From: Azolla caroliniana
Lineage: Eukaryota; Polypodiophyta
Reading direction: 5' to 3'
Assembly: GCA_043228905.1 (NCBI GenBank)
Contig: JBHGNT010000008.1
Span: 3,224,001 to 3,288,000, forward strand
DNA length: 64,000 nucleotides
The notes under the pieces are model-generated. The model ran no database searches. It saw nothing but the letters and a program-made list of their open reading frames with translations, and was not told the DNA's origin. The position numbers and the translations under genes are program-made. The number at the start of each line of letters is the position of its first letter. Position 1 is the first letter of the stretch. Below are positions 60,738-64,000 of this stretch, in pieces.

Positions 60738-61120
60738 AAAGAATTTCATAATGTGAAGGTAAACTTGAGCAAGAATAAGAGGGCCAACTGAAAACAGCTA
60801 CAACTTGATATTCTCCTCTGTAGACGCTATCTCAGAACATCAATTGATTCAAGTTTTTTATATAGACTCTATAGAACTTGAATTGATTAATGTTTTTAAT
60901 ATTACCTCTATAGACTCTATCTCAGAGCTTGAATTGATTCAAGGTTTTATATTCTCCTCTATAGACTCTATCTCAAAACTTGAATATATTCAAGTTTTTG
61001 AATTTCATAATGTGAAGGTAAGCTTGAGCAAGAATAAGAGAGCCAACTCAGAACAGCTATAACTTGATGTTCTCCTTCATAGACTCTATCTCAGAACTTG
61101 GAGTGATTCAAGTTTTCGAA
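60738..61120. repeat. ~60-bp tandem repeat (CTCTATAGACTCTATCTCAGA unit)
   Basis: TAGACTCTATCTCAGAACTTGAATTGATTCAAGTTT recurs at least five times with variation. A larger unit, AATTTCATAATGTGAAGGTAA..TTGAGCAAGAATAAGAG, occurs twice (about 60743 and 61002). Each unit includes the palindrome TTGAATTGATTCAA. Non-coding. Confidence 0.85.
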
Positions 61121-63844
61121 AACAACTAGCGTGAAAGGGTGCAAGAAAACACAAATACAGAATGAACAATTGATGTTGACATATAGCCAGAAAGAAAAGC
61201 TAGAAAGTTTTGATAGATGAAGCTTTATTAGCAAAGATTTTGAAGCTGATATGCAACTTTGAAGAATGGTTTTTGACATCTCCACCATCTATATATGAAG
61301 CCAATATGTAGCTTTGAAACATGGATTTTGAGCCCTGTATTTCTAGCCCAAAGCCATTGGTATATAATGCACCAACCTTACACATTCTATGGACAGATAT
61401 TGAATATCTCAATATATACTAAATAATGAATTGGAAAGTGATGTAGCGTAAAGTTTATTTTGGTAATCATGATCATAAACCACCAAAAGGACCTGTATTC
61501 TCCATGTAGCCCAACCTCCATTTGGATCAAAAAATTAAATGAGAGAGGATGCACTTTGAATTGTGAAATTTCAATCTTATTCCTGAGTTTCCCAGCTGAG
61601 TTTTTTGTACTTGTTATCATTATCCAGTGAAACATTTTGATTCCATTAGATCTGAAATTTAACGTTACTGGAATCTAGACAAATTTTCACCTTGTTTTAT
61701 CTCAGAGACCTCAAAGATGTTACCTAGCCAGATGCTTATTTAATATCCATATATAAGAAGATTGAGGCTTATCTATATGCGTGAATGTGTCTAATGTTGC
61801 AAAACTTGGGTTTCATTCTGTAAATTGTAACCTTTTTCCTGACTTTCCCTTTAATGTTTGAAAAACAATTCAGATTTAATGAGTAAAAAGCATGGAAGGG
61901 TGGTGGTAAACATAATAAAATTTGATTATGTGAAGCAAACATAAATAGTTAGATACATACGCATGGCATTTCAATTGTGGATAATCAGAACATTTCCATA
62001 GAAAAAAGGTGATAAATATAAATGTAAATGTATGGCTCCGTGAAATAAAAAGAGAGTTTGCTATATACTAATTGAAAAAATTCCAAAAACCATACTAAAG
62101 AGAGAATGATACATGCCCAAAGAAAATATAGTTGAAATAATTTCATCGATGTTTTGCACTTCCAAAAGGAAATTTGGGTTGTGTAGGAGTTTAGGTGCTC
62201 TGTTATCGTTAAAAAACAATCTTAAACCTATCATGGTACTTGTACTAAAGTTGAGGATTCATGATGCTATTTAGGTGAAAGGAGGACTTGGAATGACAGC
62301 ATCTCATTGGGCGGGTTGCATTTTTTGAATCGATGGGCTTTGGTGAACCATGTACCAGATTGAAAAAGCATTATAAATACACCATCTTGTAAGTGTATTT
62401 TTCAGCTAAATTAAAGTCTCATCATTTAAAAACTTTAGTAACTAGTAACTAATTAGATTATCAGATCATGTGATGGTTGCATAGAAAACAATGTTGCATC
62501 CCCATTGAGAATGAAGAAATACGTCTAAAGAGCAAATAGCACGTTCCTTTTGGTATTGTAGGCAAATTTTTATTTGTGAACACGTGGTCATCAAACAGCT
62601 AGTTGCATTTAGTACACTACACGATATGGAAAGGATATACAATGCAAATTATGGGTCGGCTGTTGTCAAGATTGAGCATCTTCGATTAGATGTAGTGTCA
62701 AACGAGTGATTACAAATTCCTCTGCTTTTAATGAACCACATAAAGCCTCATTTCATCTGGGTCTAGACAAAAATGCAAAAGAAATAATGCTATATTAATG
62801 ATATCCTATGTTCAGCAATTCCCCAAGGTAATCCTTGTTTTGTGAGAATTTTGGATCTTGGATAGTCAAAATTCCTAACTATTCTCTGATGTTCAAGTTG
62901 GCATTCTCATAGATTGTGGCATCAGGCTATTTACTTAGGTGCAGCAACATAGGAACCCACCTTGTATTTAACTGAGGTTAGTGTGAGAGGCATGAATTAT
63001 AAGGACATCAATTATGCATACAATGCTAACCAGGGCTAGGTAGGCGATTTCTTCTTGAAGAGCTGTCTCTATATGATTTCACAATATTTACCTCTTCCAT
63101 AGAAGGTGCTATGCTCATGTGAAATGTTAATGTTGAGAAGCTATCCAAAGTACTAGATGCAAATAAGCTATTACAAAGATCAGAAACTAAAGCATTTGAG
63201 AAACAAAAAAGACAAAGAATGAGAGCTGTTTTTTTTTTCTGATTCGTCAAAAAACTGACTGTGTAATCAAGGCAATCAAGGCATACCTTGTGCAGCCAAT
63301 GTATTTCATGCATTCCCATCTGTATATATATGTATCTATTCAGCCACCTTCATACCATCTCTTAATTGGGCACGAGCTGAAACAATCCCACGTTAAAGGG
63401 TGTCTTTCCCCCCTTTTGTCTAGTTTCATTTTTTGGGTAGGACGAACATATGTGAATTAGGGGAAATCTTGCAGATCCATCGTATTTGCCTTTCTCAAAA
63501 TCCCACATTCATGCATGTTATCCAACTTTCCTGAATCATCAGAGCATTTCCCCCATGGATCAAAAAGTTAGTTGGCAAGCCTATTGAAATAGCAGCTTAA
63601 ATATATAGCCATTGATGATACATACTATATGTGACATCTTCCACAAATATATGTCAAAAACCAAGCTTCCAACGAATATTAATCTCCTTAATTGGCTAGG
63701 ATTTGTAGGTGTCGGTTTTCTATACAAAGAAGTTATAGCGTGATTGCTAACATATCATTTTTGAAACGATCATTTTAGACATTTCAGTTTTTCGTTTGTT
63801 TAATCTCAGGTAGAAATAGTGTCCATCAGCTATTCAGGGAGCAT
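61121..63844. other. Intergenic, no gene recognised
   Basis: AT-rich with short chance frames. Two similar phrases (GAAGCTGATATGCAACTTTGAAGAATGG and GAAGCCAATATGTAGCTTTGAAACATGG at 61240-61325) mark a small duplication. No gene or RNA seen. Confidence 0.45.
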
Positions 63845-64000
63845 CTCACTTGACCCATCATTTAAAGAGGCATGAGATTGAGAAAATTCAAAAGATGTTT
63901 TTAAGGAGGCAATTAGGAGTTAAATGCACTACCTCTTACCAGGTTATGCTCTTGGAAACAGGTGTCCGGCCCATAGAAATATTGGCACTTCAAAGAGTAT
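63845..64000 (+). mobile_element. LINE remnant at the right edge
   Basis: The plus strand encodes KRHEIEKIQKMFLRRQLGVKC and ETGVRPIEILALQRV with no stop for about 50 codons. The phrase (F.R..LGVK..T.......ETG..PIE..AL.RV) is typical of the region C-terminal to the RT in a LINE family, probably the one also seen at 44.2-44.9 kb. It runs off the window. Confidence 0.65.

Overview
The window is plant nuclear DNA, AT-rich, with four genes I can support spread over 64 kb and separated by old transposable elements and simple repeats. Evidence for a land plant: a CYCLING DOF FACTOR-type transcription factor, a five-exon sucrose/H+ symporter of the SUT/SUC family, a plant DUF688-type protein, a signal-peptide PP2C phosphatase, plant L1-like LINEs, a Ty1/copia remnant and hAT- and Mutator-like MITEs. 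I cannot name the species. LINE remnants with a GVKQGCPL-type reverse transcriptase (44.2-44.9 kb and the right edge) recall families I associate with early-diverging land plants, but that is a weak impression.

Layout. 0-5 kb: AACCG-rich repeats, including a complete 514-bp hAT-like MITE with an 8-bp target duplication, a decayed PPR fragment and a foldback. 4.96-9.49 kb: a nearly complete, lightly damaged LINE on the minus strand. 11.2-11.9 kb: LINE remnant. 12.4-14.7 kb: two-exon CDF gene (minus), with long TGTA, GAAAAA and GT repeats upstream. 15.8-22.3 kb: intergenic, with a tandem duplication one copy of which holds a hAT-like MITE. 22.3-29.4 kb: SUT gene (minus), five exons joined by consensus splice sites to 534 codons; its 4.1-kb last intron holds an antisense LINE remnant. 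30.4-32.6 kb: a minisatellite with telomere-like CCCTAAA units, an LTR-like block and a 276-bp Mutator-type MITE with a 9-bp target duplication. 33.4-34.8 kb: DUF688-type gene (minus) with a 17-residue tandem repeat and a Ser-Pro tract; its upstream side is another tandem array. 35.3-45 kb: old repeats, a copia remnant, an LTR-like block and a LINE remnant. 45.0-46.8 kb: single-exon PP2C (plus). 46.8-64 kb: no convincing gene; minisatellites, a second AACCG hAT-like MITE, ACATAC arrays and LINE scraps.

The four genes do not form an operon or cluster with a shared job: CDF proteins act in photoperiod/clock transcription, SUT moves sucrose, the PP2C is probably secretory or membrane-anchored, and DUF688 is uncharacterised. 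I found no clear new multi-gene system. The most unusual items are the PP2C whose hydrophobic signal segment is encoded by a telomere-type (AACCCT)n repeat, the DUF688-type gene whose 51-bp repeats each carry an in-frame splice-acceptor-like sequence, and the AACCG-array hAT MITE family.
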